Counted from the stretch's first letter, positions 43,390-55,930 are shown. The stretch is DNA of 64,000 nucleotides from Ilex aquifolium (GCA_951799425.1 OX637399.1:14190501-14254500); one strand, 5' to 3'. Notes: generated by a model not told the origin, from the letters alone. Numbers and translations: made by a program.

Positions 43390-45159
43390 TGATTAGCACA
43401 AAAACATGACATATATTTTATGCTAATATGCCCATTTATACTTGCTTTAGTTGTAAAATTAGGGAGAGATGCGTTTAATCTTCGTTTTGATGGAGTTTTG
43501 TGCAAATGCAGGTAAAATGATGTAAATGAGTTGAGTTAAGCCCCCATTGAAGTGTTTGAAGTCAATGAAGATGAGGGGGTAGCTTAAAAGAAGGCTTGGA
43601 GGGTGAAGAAACCAAGAAAAATTCAAGTTGGTTGAAAACCTTTCGGAAGGTTTGGTTAAAAACCTTTCGATAGGTTTTGCCTTGGACTGCCTATTTACTG
43701 CCAAGACCTTTCGGAAGGTTTTGTCTACTGGAATGAAACCTTCCGGAAGGTTTGAAAAACCTTCCAAAAGGTTTTGCTCACTAGAATACTCATTTAACTG
43801 TTCCTGCACAAACCTTCAGGAAGGTTTTTGTCGACCTTCCAGAAGGTTTTGCCCAGATTGCCCAGATTCTGCATATCAAGCTCTACAACTTTGGGGGTCC
43901 CACCAAGCACTCTCCCACTCATTCCTGACATGCCTTACACATAGACATCCCCTCATACACTCATGCTTGGACTTTTGGAGCTTTGGGCATTAATGAGGAG
44001 GGAGGAGAGATAAGATGTTGGGTGTGCAGGCTATGCCTACACTAGCCTGCCCAACCCATCCCTTGGCAGCCCCTATTGATGTGGATCACATCACACAGGC
44101 TTGGGACACTCCATGGACATTTTTGAAGGCTTCATTCATAATTATTGATTATTCTTCCATATACATTGTAATATAGAGAGAGTCCATGGAAGAAGATGAA
44201 TAGTGCTAGAGAGAGAAGTGAATATTTTTGCATTTTCTTCCATACATTGCCTTGTAATCTATTGTAAGACTTGTTTAAGCTTTGTTTAGTGTCTTTAATG
44301 TCATTTATTACAAGCATATTTCAAGTTTAGTCTTGTACTTTGGATTTCACCATTAATGCATTCAAGTTCTTCATTTTCAAGCTTTCAAATTGGACTTAAA
44401 TGCTCTCTCCTATAGTTTATGTTTTCTTGCATTAACTTCACTCAAACCTTCATTCCTTTACAATGTCTTTCCATTTCATTATTGTCTTTGTTTTAAGTAT
44501 GAGTAGCTAAGCTTTTAAGTTGCCTAATCCAAGGGAGACCTCCTGTTTGGGTATGCCATTTCAACTCATTTTCTTTCCCCCTCGCAGTGTACGTTGGTTC
44601 GGTTTGACTGGGTTGAGTGTGGACGTGGTTGTGATTTCTTGATACACCGTGGGTATTGTGACGGGGTATGCTTGAATCCTCACTTCCACATTAGTCACAA
44701 GCTTCCCACGAATCAATCGAACATCTAAACACCATTGGGTGAAGGTCTCGAGTTGAGTTGGCATTCCCATTGGAATGAATCTTACGGATTAGCCAACACT
44801 TTTCTCATTTTATTTTTTTTTATCAAGACACACATCACAAACCAAACTTCAAACAACAAAAGATTTTTACACTTTACCCTTTTTACCAAAATCACCTTCA
44901 ACACGATTCACCTCCTTCATTGAGGAGATGACATTTGAATACGATTCTAAGTAAAACACGACACTCAAAAGACCCCCTACGCTTGGGGAGCACTTTTGTT
45001 CACACACACAATTTTTGTGCATTTCATTCATCCACCATTCCGTTGCCCTTTCTTTTGACATCATTCCGAGGGAGAGTGACACTCCTCTCCACACATACAC
45101 CATACACTCATTGAGGGTGATGTCCGGAGATTAGGGTATACAACAGAAACTATCAAGCA
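43390..45159 (+). repeat. F-family solo LTR in E0 pol, target duplication AGTAT
   Basis: 1770 bp from TGATTAGCACAA to ATCAAGCA, with AGTAT at 43385-43389 and 45160-45164. It lies between RNase H and integrase codons, and removing it restores the frame. U3 carries about seven AACCTTCCGGAAGGTT-type palindromes (43637-43848). It is opposite in orientation to E0. Confidence 0.93.
43637..43848. repeat. AACCTTCCGGAAGGTT palindrome array (F solo LTR)
   Basis: Centres are at about 43644, 43668, 43712, 43744, 43765, 43818 and 43840. Several are in pairs 21-24 bp apart. One is a perfect 16-bp palindrome (43737-43752); the others have one or two changes. The core TTC-CG-GAA fits the TTCnnGAA form of a heat-shock element. 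Confidence 0.9.
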
Positions 45160-48100
45160 AGTATCCACCTAATGAGTCTTGATTTGGCATCCTGCTTAGA
45201 CAACAAATACTTCAAAGCAGAGTGATTGGTAAAGACTATTATAAGTGAACCTATGATGTAAGACCGAAATTTATCTAATGCAAATACTACAGTTAGCAAC
45301 TCTTTTTCAGTAGTAGTGCAATTCATTTGTGCCTCATTAAGAGTCTTACTAGCATAGTATATTGCATAGGGTCTCTTATCTTCCCTTTGATCGAGCACAG
45401 CGCTGACCGCGTAGTCACTCGTGTCGCCCATAAGCTCAAATGGTGAGTCCCACTTGGGTGGTCACATAATCGGAGGTGAAATGAGCATGTTCTTTAATTT
45501 TTTTAAAGGATACCTCACAATCATCCGTCCAAACAAATGGGACATCTTTTGCAAGCAAATTGGTCAAAGGACGGGCCAATGTACTAAAATCCTTAATAAA
45601 ATGACGATACAAGCCGACATGGCCAAGAAACGACCTAATATCCTTAATAAAATGACCTTTGGCGTAGGGAGGTTGGAAATGGCCTCAACCTTTGATTTGT
45701 CAACTTCGATCCCCTTTGTCGAGACAAGGTGCCAAAGCACAATTCCTCGTGTCACCATGAAGTGGCACTTCTCCCAGTTGAGGACCAAGTTCTTCTCTTC
45801 ACATCTTTCAAGAACTTTCTCCAAGTTCTCCAAACATCCATCGAATGAATCCCCAAACACTGAGAAGTCATCCATAAACACTTCCACGATCTTCTCCACC
45901 ATATCACTAAAAATCCCTATCATGCAACGTTAAAAAGTCCCTGGAGCATTACACAACCCGAAAGGCATGCGTCGGTAGGCAAAAGTACTGTAGGGGCAAG
46001 TGAAGGTAGTCTTTTCTTGATCCTCCAAAGGGATCTCAATCTGGTTGTACCTGGAGTAGCCATCCAAGAAGCAGTAAAATAGATGCCCAGCTACTCTTTC
46101 CAACACTTGGTCGAGAAATGGCAATGAGAAGTGGTCTTTTCTCGTGCATAAGTCGAGCTTTCGGTAATCAATACACTCTCCATCCGGTGATTATCCTTGT
46201 TGGAATAAGTTCGTTCTCCTCATTTGCAACAACTGTGACTCCCGACTTCTTGGGTACTACTTGCGTGGGGCTAACCCACTTATTATCAGCAATCAAAAAA
46301 ATGATGCCCACGTCAAGTAGCTTTAATACCTCGTCTCTCACCACATCCTTCATGATTGGATTCAACCTTCTTTGTGGTTGTCGAGACAGCTTGGAGTCCT
46401 CTTCAAGGTAGATGCGGTGTGTGCAAATGAGGGGACTTATCCCCTTGATGTCGGCAATTGTCCAACCAATCGCTCCCTTATGCCTCATCAACACTTTCAA
46501 GAGATCCTCTTCTTGCTTCGCCTCTAAAGTTGAGCTAATCACCACCGAAAAGGTCTTGTCATCCCCAAGGTATGTATACTTGAGATTGGATGGCAATGGC
46601 TTTAATTCCAAGATGGGTTTTTGCATATCCGAAGGAAAGATCTTCTTGTCTTGATGTGGAAGCTTCTCAAATGTAAGGGTCCATTTTTCTCCCCTTTTCA
46701 AGCTCTCCGAATTCTCTTGCTCATCAACCTCCTCTTTATCAACAATCTCCTCCTCCCCCAACTTTAAGGTGCTCATTAGTCCCAAATGATCCTCCACCAA
46801 TGTCTCGATCCGTTTGATCTCATGTGCCTCTTCATCATCCCCCGACTGTTTAGACAAGTTGAAAACATTGAGGTCCATAGTCATGTTCCCAAATACAAGC
46901 TTTATAAGACCGTTCCTACAATTAATCACAGCATTAGAAGTGGCAAGAAAAGGTCTACCAAGTATGACAGGAATTTGGGAACTAAGATTTGTAACCGGGT
47001 GATTTTCAAGTACGATAAAATCAACAGGGAAGTAAAATTTATCGACTTGTACTAAAACATCTTCTACTATTCCCCTCAGTGTTTTGACGCTACGATCCGC
47101 CAATTGAAGAGTGATTGGAGTTGGTTTCAACTCTTCCAGTTGGAGTTGTTGGTACACCGAGAACGGTAGGAGATTGACACTCGCTCCCAAATCAATAAGA
47201 GCTTTCTCCACCCGGTAATTCTCTATGGTGATGGAAATGGTAAGGCATCCGGGGTCCTTGAACTTTGGTGGAGTGTTGGTCCTCAAGATTGAGCTCACTT
47301 GCTCAGTGAGGAATGCCTTCTTGTGCACATTTAGCCTCCTCTTCATAGTACATAAATTCTTCAAAATCTTGGCACATGAAGAGATTTGCTTTATGGCATC
47401 GAGGAGTGGGATTTGATCTTAACCTAACTTAAACATTTCAATTATATCAGAATAGTTAGCGACCTTGACGGGTGGCTTCAAACAATTAGGAAAAGGGGCA
47501 GGAATGGGGGATGCATGCACACTTTCATCAACCAATTTTTCTTTCACACTCACCTCACCCCCCTCCTCGGAATCATCCTTAGTCTCTTTCTCTATTGGCA
47601 ATGTGGCATTGGATGAGACTTTTGGTACAATGGTCTTATCAATTTGTTTGCCACTTCGAAGGGTGGTGACCGCTTTGAGTTGCTCACAACTCTCATTAGA
47701 GGGTTCGGACGACTCAATGACATGTTGGCCTCTAGGGTTTTCTTGTGGTTGAGCGGGGAATTTCCCCTTCTCTTGTTGTGATGTCCCCATGGAATTGGTC
47801 AACTTTGTGAGTTGGGCCCGAATGTTATTAAAAGCTGCGGCATTTTGATTGTTGATGGTAGTCTGGCTTTGGATGCAGGAATGAACCACATCCTCCAAAC
47901 TCCTATTGTGGGGAGGATGATATGTGGATGGGTTGGATGGTCCTTGTTGACCAAAATTTTGTGGAGGTGGACCTTGGGAGAAATTATGTGGAGACGGATT
48001 TTGTGAATACCCTTGCAGATTAGACCGGGAGTATTGAGGGCTAGAAACTTGCCCTTGACCTTGGTATTGACTCTACTTGGGAGGTATATGAGGTGTATAG

Positions 48101-49332
48101 GCATTAGACCCATGAGGAATAGGATTCTCATTTCTCTAACTAAAGTTTGGGTGATTGCTCCAACCCGCATTGTATGTATTAGAGTGTGGGGAGAATGATT
48201 GCCTTGTTTGGTTAAAGGCGTTGACTTGCTCGTGGTACACTTCCTTAAGTGCCAAAATGTTAGGGCAATCCGATATGGAATGCTCCACACTCTTACAAAT
48301 TGAGCAACCCTCCTCGATCTTTGAAATATTGGACACCTCGTGTCTCCTATTGACTTCTTAACTCTCCACCTTCTTGGAAAACTTGGTGATTTTAGAGAGC
48401 AAATATTCCCGATCCCTCAAGTCATAAATCCCTCCCCTATGTGCTTGATTACTACCTGGAGAAGACCTCGGTACATCGGTGGGATCCGTGATATCCCAAG
48501 ATTGGGCATTTTGCGCCGATGTACTAAAGTATTCCAGGGCCTCATCAACGTCCTTGTTTAAAAACTCTCATTTGCACATCATGTCAATGAATTGTCTATG
48601 GCCCGGTGTGATCCCTTCGTAGAAGAAACTCACCAATTGCCATGATTCAAAACCATGATATGGAATGGATTGTAGCAATTCCTTGTAGCGATCCCAACAG
48701 TGATAAAATTGCTCATTGGGCTTTTCCGAGAGGTTTTAGATTTGCTTTTTAAGAGCAGTGGTTTTAGGCACCGGAAAAAATTTGTTCAAAAACTCGAAAA
48801 ACATTTGTGCCCAAGAGGTTATGGATCGAGGCTGCAAGGAATTCAACCACGTTTTGGCTTTATCCTTAAGGGAAAAGGGAAACAATTTTAAGCGAGCTAT
48901 GACTTCCATAGCATGATTAGTGTTGAATGTTGCAACTATATCCTCGAATTCCGTAATATGTAAATAAGGATTCTCACTTTCAATTCCATGGAATGCAGGA
49001 AGTAGTTGCAACATTCACGGCTTAACTAGGAAGGCATGAGCTTGGACTGGTAAGAGAATGCATGACGGAGTGGTGCTACGAGTCGGTTGAAGATAATCCC
49101 GCATTGACCTCGTCGGAGGATCAATGGGGATATTGTTCCCTTCATTCCTAGGAGGGAAGTGCATTCTAGGGTTTGGAATTCTAGGGTCTTGCACTCCCAC
49201 CCATGGGACATTAGCATTAGCACCCAACTCCTCAAACTTGTCACCGGCATCCTCGGGTGGTTCTTGGTCAATATTCATGTTGGGGCCTAAGGGTTGTCTA
49301 ACTAATTGATTTTGGTCATCCCATCTCCACAT

Positions 49333-49436
49333 ACAAAACAATATCTACAATTGAAAAACAATTAAACAAAATTATATACAAGGAGCCACGTACCTCAACC
49401 CGTGATGAGAATTCACGGGAAGACTTGCTTGCAAAA
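49333..49436 (-). mobile_element. E0 leader, truncated before the primer site
   Basis: 49390-49436 matches the E3 leader near its primer site (CCCGTGATGAGAATTCACG against CCCGTGATAAAAATCACG). The tRNA-Asp site and 5' LTR are missing, and the sequence runs directly into an oppositely oriented gag fragment. Confidence 0.6.
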
Positions 49437-50930
49437 ATCACCAAATTGTCTTGGAAAGTGGAGAGTCTAGGGGTTAATAGGAGACATGAGGTGTCTAACA
49501 TAACTGAGACTGAGGAGTTTTCCTTTATTTGTGAAAGTGTTGAGCATTCCATATCGGAGTGCCCCGACATTCTGGCACTTAAAGAGGTTTACCATGAGCA
49601 AGTTAATGCCTTCAATCAAAGTAGGCAATCATTCTCCCCACACTCTAATACATATAATCCAGGTTGAAGTAATCACCCAAACTTTAGTTGGAAGAATGAG
49701 AATCTCATTCCTCACAGGTCTAGTTCTTTTTCACCTCTCATGCCTCCCAAGCAAAACCAATACCTTGGGCAAGGTCCCTTGTTTAGCTCCCAATACCCCT
49801 GGTCCAATCCATAAGGGTTTTCACAAACCCGCCTCCACAAGGGTTTAGTCAACAAGCAGCATCCAACCCACCCACCTACCAACATCCCTATAAAAGAAAT
49901 TTGGAGGATGTCGTGATCCAATTAATCCAAAGCCAAACCACCATAACCGCCGCTGATTTTAATGACATTCATACTCAAATCACAAAATTGACCAATGTCA
50001 TAGGGTTGTCCCAACAAGAGAAGGGGAAATTTCCCACTCAACCCCAAGAGAACCCTAGAGGTCAACACGTGATAGAGTCATCCGAATCTACCAAAGAGAG
50101 TTGTGAGCAACTCAAGGCGGTCACCACCCTTAGGAGTGGCAACCAAATTGACAAGACTATTTTGCCAAAGTCCCACCAAAGGCCACATTGACAAAAGAGA
50201 AAAAGACTAAGGGCAACTATGTGGGGGTGAGACAAGTGAAAAAGAATTTTGTTTTTGATTTAAATGTGCATGCATGTCCTATTCCGGCCCCTTTTCCTCA
50301 ACGTATGAAGCCACCGGAGAAGGTGGCTAATTATTCTGACATCATTGAAATGTTTAAGCAGGTGAAGATCAACATCCCACTCCTTGATGCCATCAAGAAA
50401 ATCCCTTCATGTGCCAAGATTTTGAAAGATTTGTGTACCGTAAAGAGAAAGTTGAATGTGCATAAGAAGACGTTCCTCACCGAGCAAGTGAGCTCCATTT
50501 TGAGGACCAACACACCACCAAAGTTCAAAGACCCCCGCTGCCTAACCATTGCCATCACAATAGGGAATTGCCGGGTGGAACAAGCACTTCTTGACTTGGG
50601 GGCAAGTGTCAACCTCCTACCCTATTTGGCGTATCAACAACTTCAACTTGAAGAGTTGAAGCCAACTGCAATCACTCTTTAATTGGCGGACCAAAGCGTT
50701 AGAACACCGAGGGGAGTAGTTGAGGATGTCTTATTTCAAGTCGATAATTTCTATTTATATGTTGATTTTATTGTACTTGATACCCATCTCGTTGCTAACC
50801 CTAGCTCACAAATTCTTATCATACTAGGTAGCCCGTTCCTTGCTACGTCTAATGCCGTGATTAATTATAGGAATGGACTAATGGAGCTTGCATTTGGGAA
50901 TATGAAAATGGACCTCAACGTGTTTAACTT
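49437..50930 (+). pseudogene. Athila gag-protease fragment, inverted relative to E0
   Basis: The plus strand encodes the same segment as E0 46850-48395: ALKEVYHEQVNAFNQSRQSF, then the PR region with ALLDLGASVNLLP (about 50590). The zinc knuckle has lost its first Cys (SFICESVEHSISEC). In-frame stops and frame changes occur near 49665, 49820, 50190 and 50680. It ends at NVFNLY (50930), where similarity stops. Together with E0 it forms a long imperfect inverted repeat. Confidence 0.8.
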
Positions 50931-51441
50931 GTATATTTTGATATATATATACATACATATACATGCACCTTTCCTAGCATATACATATATATAAATTTCA
51001 TATATATCCACCTACACCTTTCTTAACTTATACATATGTATACAATATATATATATATCCAAAATATTGATATCTCATTAAATTCGTATTAGACCCTTAA
51101 TCCAGTCCTTGTATACACTAACACATTTTATTTTAATAACAATAAATTAATCTCACATGCTTGCCACCCAATTGATTTCACATGCGCTAATATACATAAA
51201 ATAATAAAATCATATCACATGTCAATATTTATATTTAATTTTCCACTCTTAAATGAAACAATTCCCCATATAATCATTATTTACACTATATATGTGAATA
51301 TTAAAATATTCATCATCCAGGTTTAGGTCTCATATCATTTCTCATAATTAAATATTAGTTGTTAATCATACGCATGCATATCACATGTGAATATACTTAT
51401 TACAAATATTATATGTTTGTCATGTGTGTTTGGGTCCTACA
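50931..51441. repeat. AT-rich stretch, possible LTR remnant
   Basis: No gene is seen. It opens with TA-rich sequence repeated loosely (CATATACATGCACCTTTCCTA-like words twice) and closes with TTTGGGTCCTACA, which resembles the end of a Tekay-like LTR. No partner LTR or target duplication was found. Confidence 0.3.
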
Positions 51442-52165
51442 GCCACGATACTAATGACTGCTTTGATCTTAAAAGCCAGATCGAGGAGCTTATGCAACGT
51501 GGTCAGTTGCTGGCATAGGACAAGCCTCGCCGCCTAATAGAAACCAAGAGGACAGAGAGTGCCAGCAGCCCCTCAGAGAAATTCAGATGATCTCCGGAGG
51601 ATTAGGAAGAGGAGATGACTCTAACTCCGCCAGGAAGGTGCATGCTAGGAAGGCCAAACAGGCGGAGCCAAGTGGTCCTCACTCGATGAAGAAACCCCGA
51701 CATGGGGAAGAAGAGGTCATCTCCTTCTTAGAGAGGGACCTCGAGGGGATCCAAGTCCCTCATGATGACCTTCTGGTCTTAACCATGATGGTAGCCAACT
51801 ACTAGGTTAAGAGAATTCTGGTGGACAGCGGCAGCTCAGTCGACATCCTATTCGCACCAACCTATAACAGCCTCCACCTCGGCAGGGAGAGATTACAGCC
51901 CATCAGAACACCCCTCATTGGATTCTCGGGGGAAAAAGTTTATCCCTTCGGTACCATCACCTTGCTAGTCACAGCAGGAACAACGCCAAGAAGCTCTACC
52001 ATCATAGTGAACTTCATAGTGCTGGACTATCCTCCTGCCTACAACATCTTCCTTAGACGCTCTGCACTCAACATCTGCCTACAACACCTTGTTCTTCGTT
52101 TCCTAACCCTCTCTAGGATTGGAGAAATTAGAGGAGACCAAGTCGCTGCTCTCGTGAGCTAGCCT
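51442..52165 (+). pseudogene. Tat-lineage gag-protease fragment
   Basis: Frames spell a gag tail with DLKSQIEELMQRGQLL, then MISGGLGRGDDSNSARK, an FLERDLEGIQVPHDD motif, and a protease starting RILVDSGSSVDILF (about 51815). These motifs are typical of Tat/Ogre/Retand elements and differ from the DLGAS protease of Athila. Stops and a frame change interrupt it, and reverse transcriptase is missing. Confidence 0.65.
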
Positions 52166-52476
52166 CAACTGCTTCTCGACAACCTCTCATGCCTGCCTCT
52201 CTAGTCTCAACTACTCCTCAGCAGCCTCTCGTGTCTGCCTTTCTTTTGCCAGATCTCTGAATGCCTCTCCAATCTTGATCGTCCTTGAAAAAAGGCAGAG
52301 AAAAGTAACAACCACTTACAAGCATTCAAAAAGCAACGATATGAAGGGAAGGAGGCAGTACAAAATCAAGGTTGAGTAGAAAGGCATACCATGGAAAATC
52401 CCTCCATCGTGATATTGATAATACCCTCTGGACCTCGAGAGCCAACCTCTCTGATATCCCAAGGAGTCACAAACCT

Positions 52477-52791
52477 CTAAAGACACTCATTGACCAAATT
52501 AACGTCCTGCAACATTGACACTGAGCTGCTACTAGAAGTAGGACAGCTATGTGGAGCCCCAGTCCCCGTAGAAGAGAACACCAGAGTCTCAACTCCTATA
52601 GCGGAACTAGGGCTGACTCTAGTACACACAAGAGTTGTAGCTTGGGAAGGAGTGGGGGCACCACCAGATCCTGTCTCCCGAGAACCAACTTGACCATCGG
52701 ACCTCGACCGAGAAGTACTGGAAGCATCAGGCTTCGCTCTCTTAGGAGGAGGGGAAGACGTCACCTTAAAAGCATATAGAGCCTGCACCAC
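52477..52791 (-). pseudogene. Ser/Pro-rich retroelement-like ORF
   Basis: This 104-codon minus-strand frame has a basic patch (PPPKRAKPDASSTSRSRSD) and long Ser/Thr/Gly/Pro-rich segments. It resembles in composition the ORF at 1745-1984. Past its stop the frame continues with FVTPWDIREVGSRG-like sequence. It may be the N-terminal gag region of a Tat-like element whose primer site is near 54766. I do not recognise a domain. Confidence 0.35.
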
Positions 52792-52812
52792 CGCTCTATC
52801 AACAGTGGTACC

Positions 52813-54667
52813 TGATTGGTTGGAAATGCGGTGTTGTTTCCTAACCTCTAAACATCACCCTCACCCTCAATGTGTGTATGTGGCTTATAGTGATGGGGGA
52901 GTGTCACTCTCCCTCCGGATAATGCAAGAGATATAGGAGCAACAACAAATGTGAATGGAAATGTGGAATGAACAAAATGTATGGAATGAAATGTGGAATG
53001 GAATGCGTGTGAACAAAAGTGTTCCCCAATCGTAAGGAGTCTCTTGTTGTCAGTGTTTTACTTGGAAAAGTATTCCAAGGTCGTCTCCTCAGGGAAGGAA
53101 ATGGAGTTTTGTGAAAGTGATTTTGCAAAAAGAGAAAAGAAAGTGTAAAATCTTGTATTTGTGTTTTGTTGAGTTTTGTTCAAAATGAAAATGCAAGAAA
53201 GCAAGTGTTGGCTAATCCAAGAGGTTCATTCCAATGGGAATATCAAGCCAACTCAAAGCCTTCCTCCAATGGTGCCTAGAAGTACGATTGATTCATGGGA
53301 AGCTAGGGGTAAAATGGTGAGTATCCAAGCATAAACCGTGACTAGGCCTACGGAATATCAAAGACTCACCAATTTATCCACCCTCAACCCAATCAAACCG
53401 AGCCAACATACACCGAGAGAAGGAATGAAAGAGAGTTGGAATGGAATCCCCAAATGGAATTCACCCTTGGACTAACCAACTTAAAAGCTAGCTACTTATG
53501 CATAAATGAAAGACAAGCATAATGTAAATAGACATATAAAGGAAATGGAGATTAAAGCATGAAACTTAACTTGAAGCAATAAATCTAAAACTATGAAGAA
53601 AAACATTCAATACCCATTTTAAGAAAGCTTGAAGTGGAAAGACTCATACAACAATGGTGAAAGCTAGAACATGTAACTAAAGTTGCAATGTACTTGAAAG
53701 GAATGGGATTAAAGACAATAAATTAAACTTAGAAGATCCTTACAAGAGATTAAAAAAGATTTCTACAACTTGAATGGAGAAGAAAATGCAAAAACGTCAC
53801 TATTCATCATCTTCCTCCTTGGAGCTCCAAAAAACTAATCCTAAGCTTAGGTAGCCACACACTTTACATTGTGTGTTGAATGTTGAATATATTAAGTGTG
53901 GAGACTTGCCAAAACGTCCAAGAGGCTCCCCCCTAGCTGTGTGAACGAGCTCCCATCAAGAGAGGGCTGAATGGATGGCTTTGACAGGCTAGGAGATCAT
54001 AGCCTGGGCAGCCCACTTCCCCCCATTCATCCTTTAATGCATTGGCCTTTAAAGTCTTCCACTTGAGTGTAGGAGGCCTGTAAATGTGTAAGGAAATATT
54101 GGGATAGGCGTGGGAGAAGTGTAGGTGGGACCCCCAAGCCTCAAAGTTGAGTTACAAGCTGTTTTCGCGACCAGAAGGTCCGGAGTACCGGTACCGAGTA
54201 CCGGTACTGTTTTTCTACACTGGACCACCTTCGGTAGAATCGGAATAACTCTTGATCTAACCGTTGGATTGGGCTGAAATTTTGACACCAAACAGAAGAC
54301 ACCCATATCTACAACTTTCATGTTTTGAACTTTTCCAAATTCTGAGTAGATCATGGTCAAAATGTAGGAATTCCGAGGCAGTGCTTTCAATTGTTGCTGC
54401 AGCTGGTGCCCTTGTTCCCAAGCACCAATGCCTTCTTGATTTCTTCACTTTTAAGCCTCCAATTCTTCATGTATTGTGTCCATGCCTTCACCACACATCC
54501 AACATAGTTGCAATGTCCTAAAATACATGATTTAAGCAATAAAAACTTGCAACATCAAAATATCAACATTATTCATAATTTCGGCTAACTCTAAGTACTT
54601 AAATGCAAAAATTGAGTTAAAATGCATGTAATGAGCCCTTCAAATATGCAATATTATGTGCTCATCA
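52813..54667 (-). repeat. F-family solo LTR, target duplication GTACC
   Basis: 1855 bp from TGATTGGTTGG to TATGTGCTCATCA, between GTACC copies (52808-52812, 54668-54672). It aligns with the E3 LTR over its first 550 bp and more loosely after that. The palindrome slot (54184-54208) has two diverged units AGTACCGGTAC(C/T) and no second pair. Confidence 0.92.
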
Positions 54668-55368
54668 GTACCTACAGAACTTATATGACAAAAAGAATCT
54701 ACAAAATTGAAGTCATCAAAGTTTATTGGAACAATTAAGTAACTTTCCTCTTTGATCTAGGGGAGGCTCTGATATGACCCGCCACATCATGACGAAAAGT
54801 AGATACGTGTAAAATCTATTTTTTTCATTAATTTGTGGTTAAAATTCAAATTCAGTGAGAAGCAAGCGTTTTTTTTTGGGAAAATTTGGTGTCCAAACCG
54901 TCTTTGGTAATTTGACACTGGTAGATCTCAAAAAAATACTTAGATTCAAAACTTTTTTTACCTCAAACAGACAATTGAACGTAAAATTATGACTGTTTAA
55001 AATTTTGTCATTTTTTTATCATTTTGTAAGGCGCCAGTACACCAGCGCCCAAGTTAAAGTTATTGTTTTTTTTTTTTTATCAAAAGTTAAAGTTATTGTT
55101 AAAAGTGTATAATTGGGAGGAGTTATTGTTAGAAGTTAAAGTTATTTACAAAAAATGTGGATGGAATTTATCCAGATAAACCCAGCTCAGAAAAATACAA
55201 AAAAGAATCGAACTGTAAAAAGAGGTTTCCAAATTCCAAAGGAGAACAACTTCCAGATGTCGGCAATCTCTTTGAAAATCTTGGGCCCAAAATTGTAGCC
55301 GTTACCGCTCCACTCCAATTTGCCAAACGCCTTTACATCGACAATTTCTATGCGTTCGTATTTTTTAA
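54668..55368. other. Region before MITE 2; possible weak primer site
   Basis: No gene is seen. The plus strand has GCTCTGATATGA (54766-54777), which differs by two bases from the complement of a minus-strand tRNA-Met primer site and is followed by TGACCC, so an old LTR edge is possible. 55040-55150 has short repeats of GTTAAAGTTATTGTT. Confidence 0.3.
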
Positions 55369-55920
55369 GATTAATTATATTAGAGGTCTTTAAAATATGA
55401 GATTTATTTTATTTTAATTTTTAATATTTTAATTATACTATTTTGGTCCATAAAATATGAAATATGTTCCTGTATGACCCCTCATGTTTACAGCGTCGAG
55501 AATGCTAATGATTTTTTATTATAAACTTGTATCGTCATACTTAAATATAGGAAAAAAATAATTTGAGTAGTTCTTGACCAAATTTTTATCCAAATTTTGA
55601 TTAAAGAGCTACCAAAATTAAATAGTTTTGGTCATAAGCTATCCAAATTTTTGTCAAGAGCTATCAAAATTATACATTTTTGGTCAAAAGTTATCTAATT
55701 ATTGATCATTAACTATCCAAATTATTTTTTTACCCATATTTAAATATCACATGACAACTTTATGATAAAAAAATTATTAGTAATTTGCATGTTATCTACT
55801 TTTTTTGATCAGAAAAAAAAAACATATTTAATATTTCAAAGACCAAAATGATGCAACTAAATATTGAGAACCCAAATAAGACAAACTCTATATTTTGGGG
55901 ACCTCTTATATAATTAATTA
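55369..55920. mobile_element. MITE 2 (Mutator-like), 552 bp, upstream of the glucanase gene
   Basis: Terminal inverted repeats (ATTAATTATATTAGAGGTC; GACCTCTTATATAATTAAT) and an interior like MITE 1 (AATGCTAATGATTTTTTAT, GACCAAAATGATGCAA). The flanks TATTTTTTAA (55359-55368, 55921-55930) form a 10-bp duplication. It is more diverged than MITE 1. It ends about 1 kb before the start codon of the GH17 gene. Confidence 0.75.
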
Positions 55921-55930
55921 TATTTTTTAA

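Larger units (their letters stand above)
41986..49332 (-). pseudogene. gag-pol: E0 Athila-type gag-pol, decayed, split by an F solo LTR
   Basis: From ATG 49332 on the minus strand: gag (SMRDYLQPTR and TWLNSLQPRSITSW motifs), zinc knuckle CSICKSVEHSISDC (about 48290), protease with ALIDLGASVNLLP (about 47180), reverse transcriptase (FYCFLDGYSRYNQI; catalytic VFMDDFSVFG at about 45880), RNase H (CTTTEKELL; TNHSALKYLL), and integrase (WSIDFMG, SDGGSHF, ELANREI carry D, D, E; C-terminal NGQRLKPFF). After omitting the F LTR with one AGTAT copy, every piece shares one frame except for a single frameshift between 46124 and 46168. Otherwise it is broken by a series of stops. The DLGAS protease and FMDD polymerase are typical of Athila. 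This is the oldest recognisable element in the nest. Confidence 0.88.

Noticed and set aside
50930-51441. A solo LTR from TGTATATTTT to GGGTCCTACA
   Set aside because: The five bases on either side (TAACT, GCCAC) do not match and no partner was found, so only a possible remnant is listed.
54766-54777. Initiator-Met primer site at 54766
   Set aside because: Two of twelve bases differ and no LTR pair is visible, so it was kept only as a remark.
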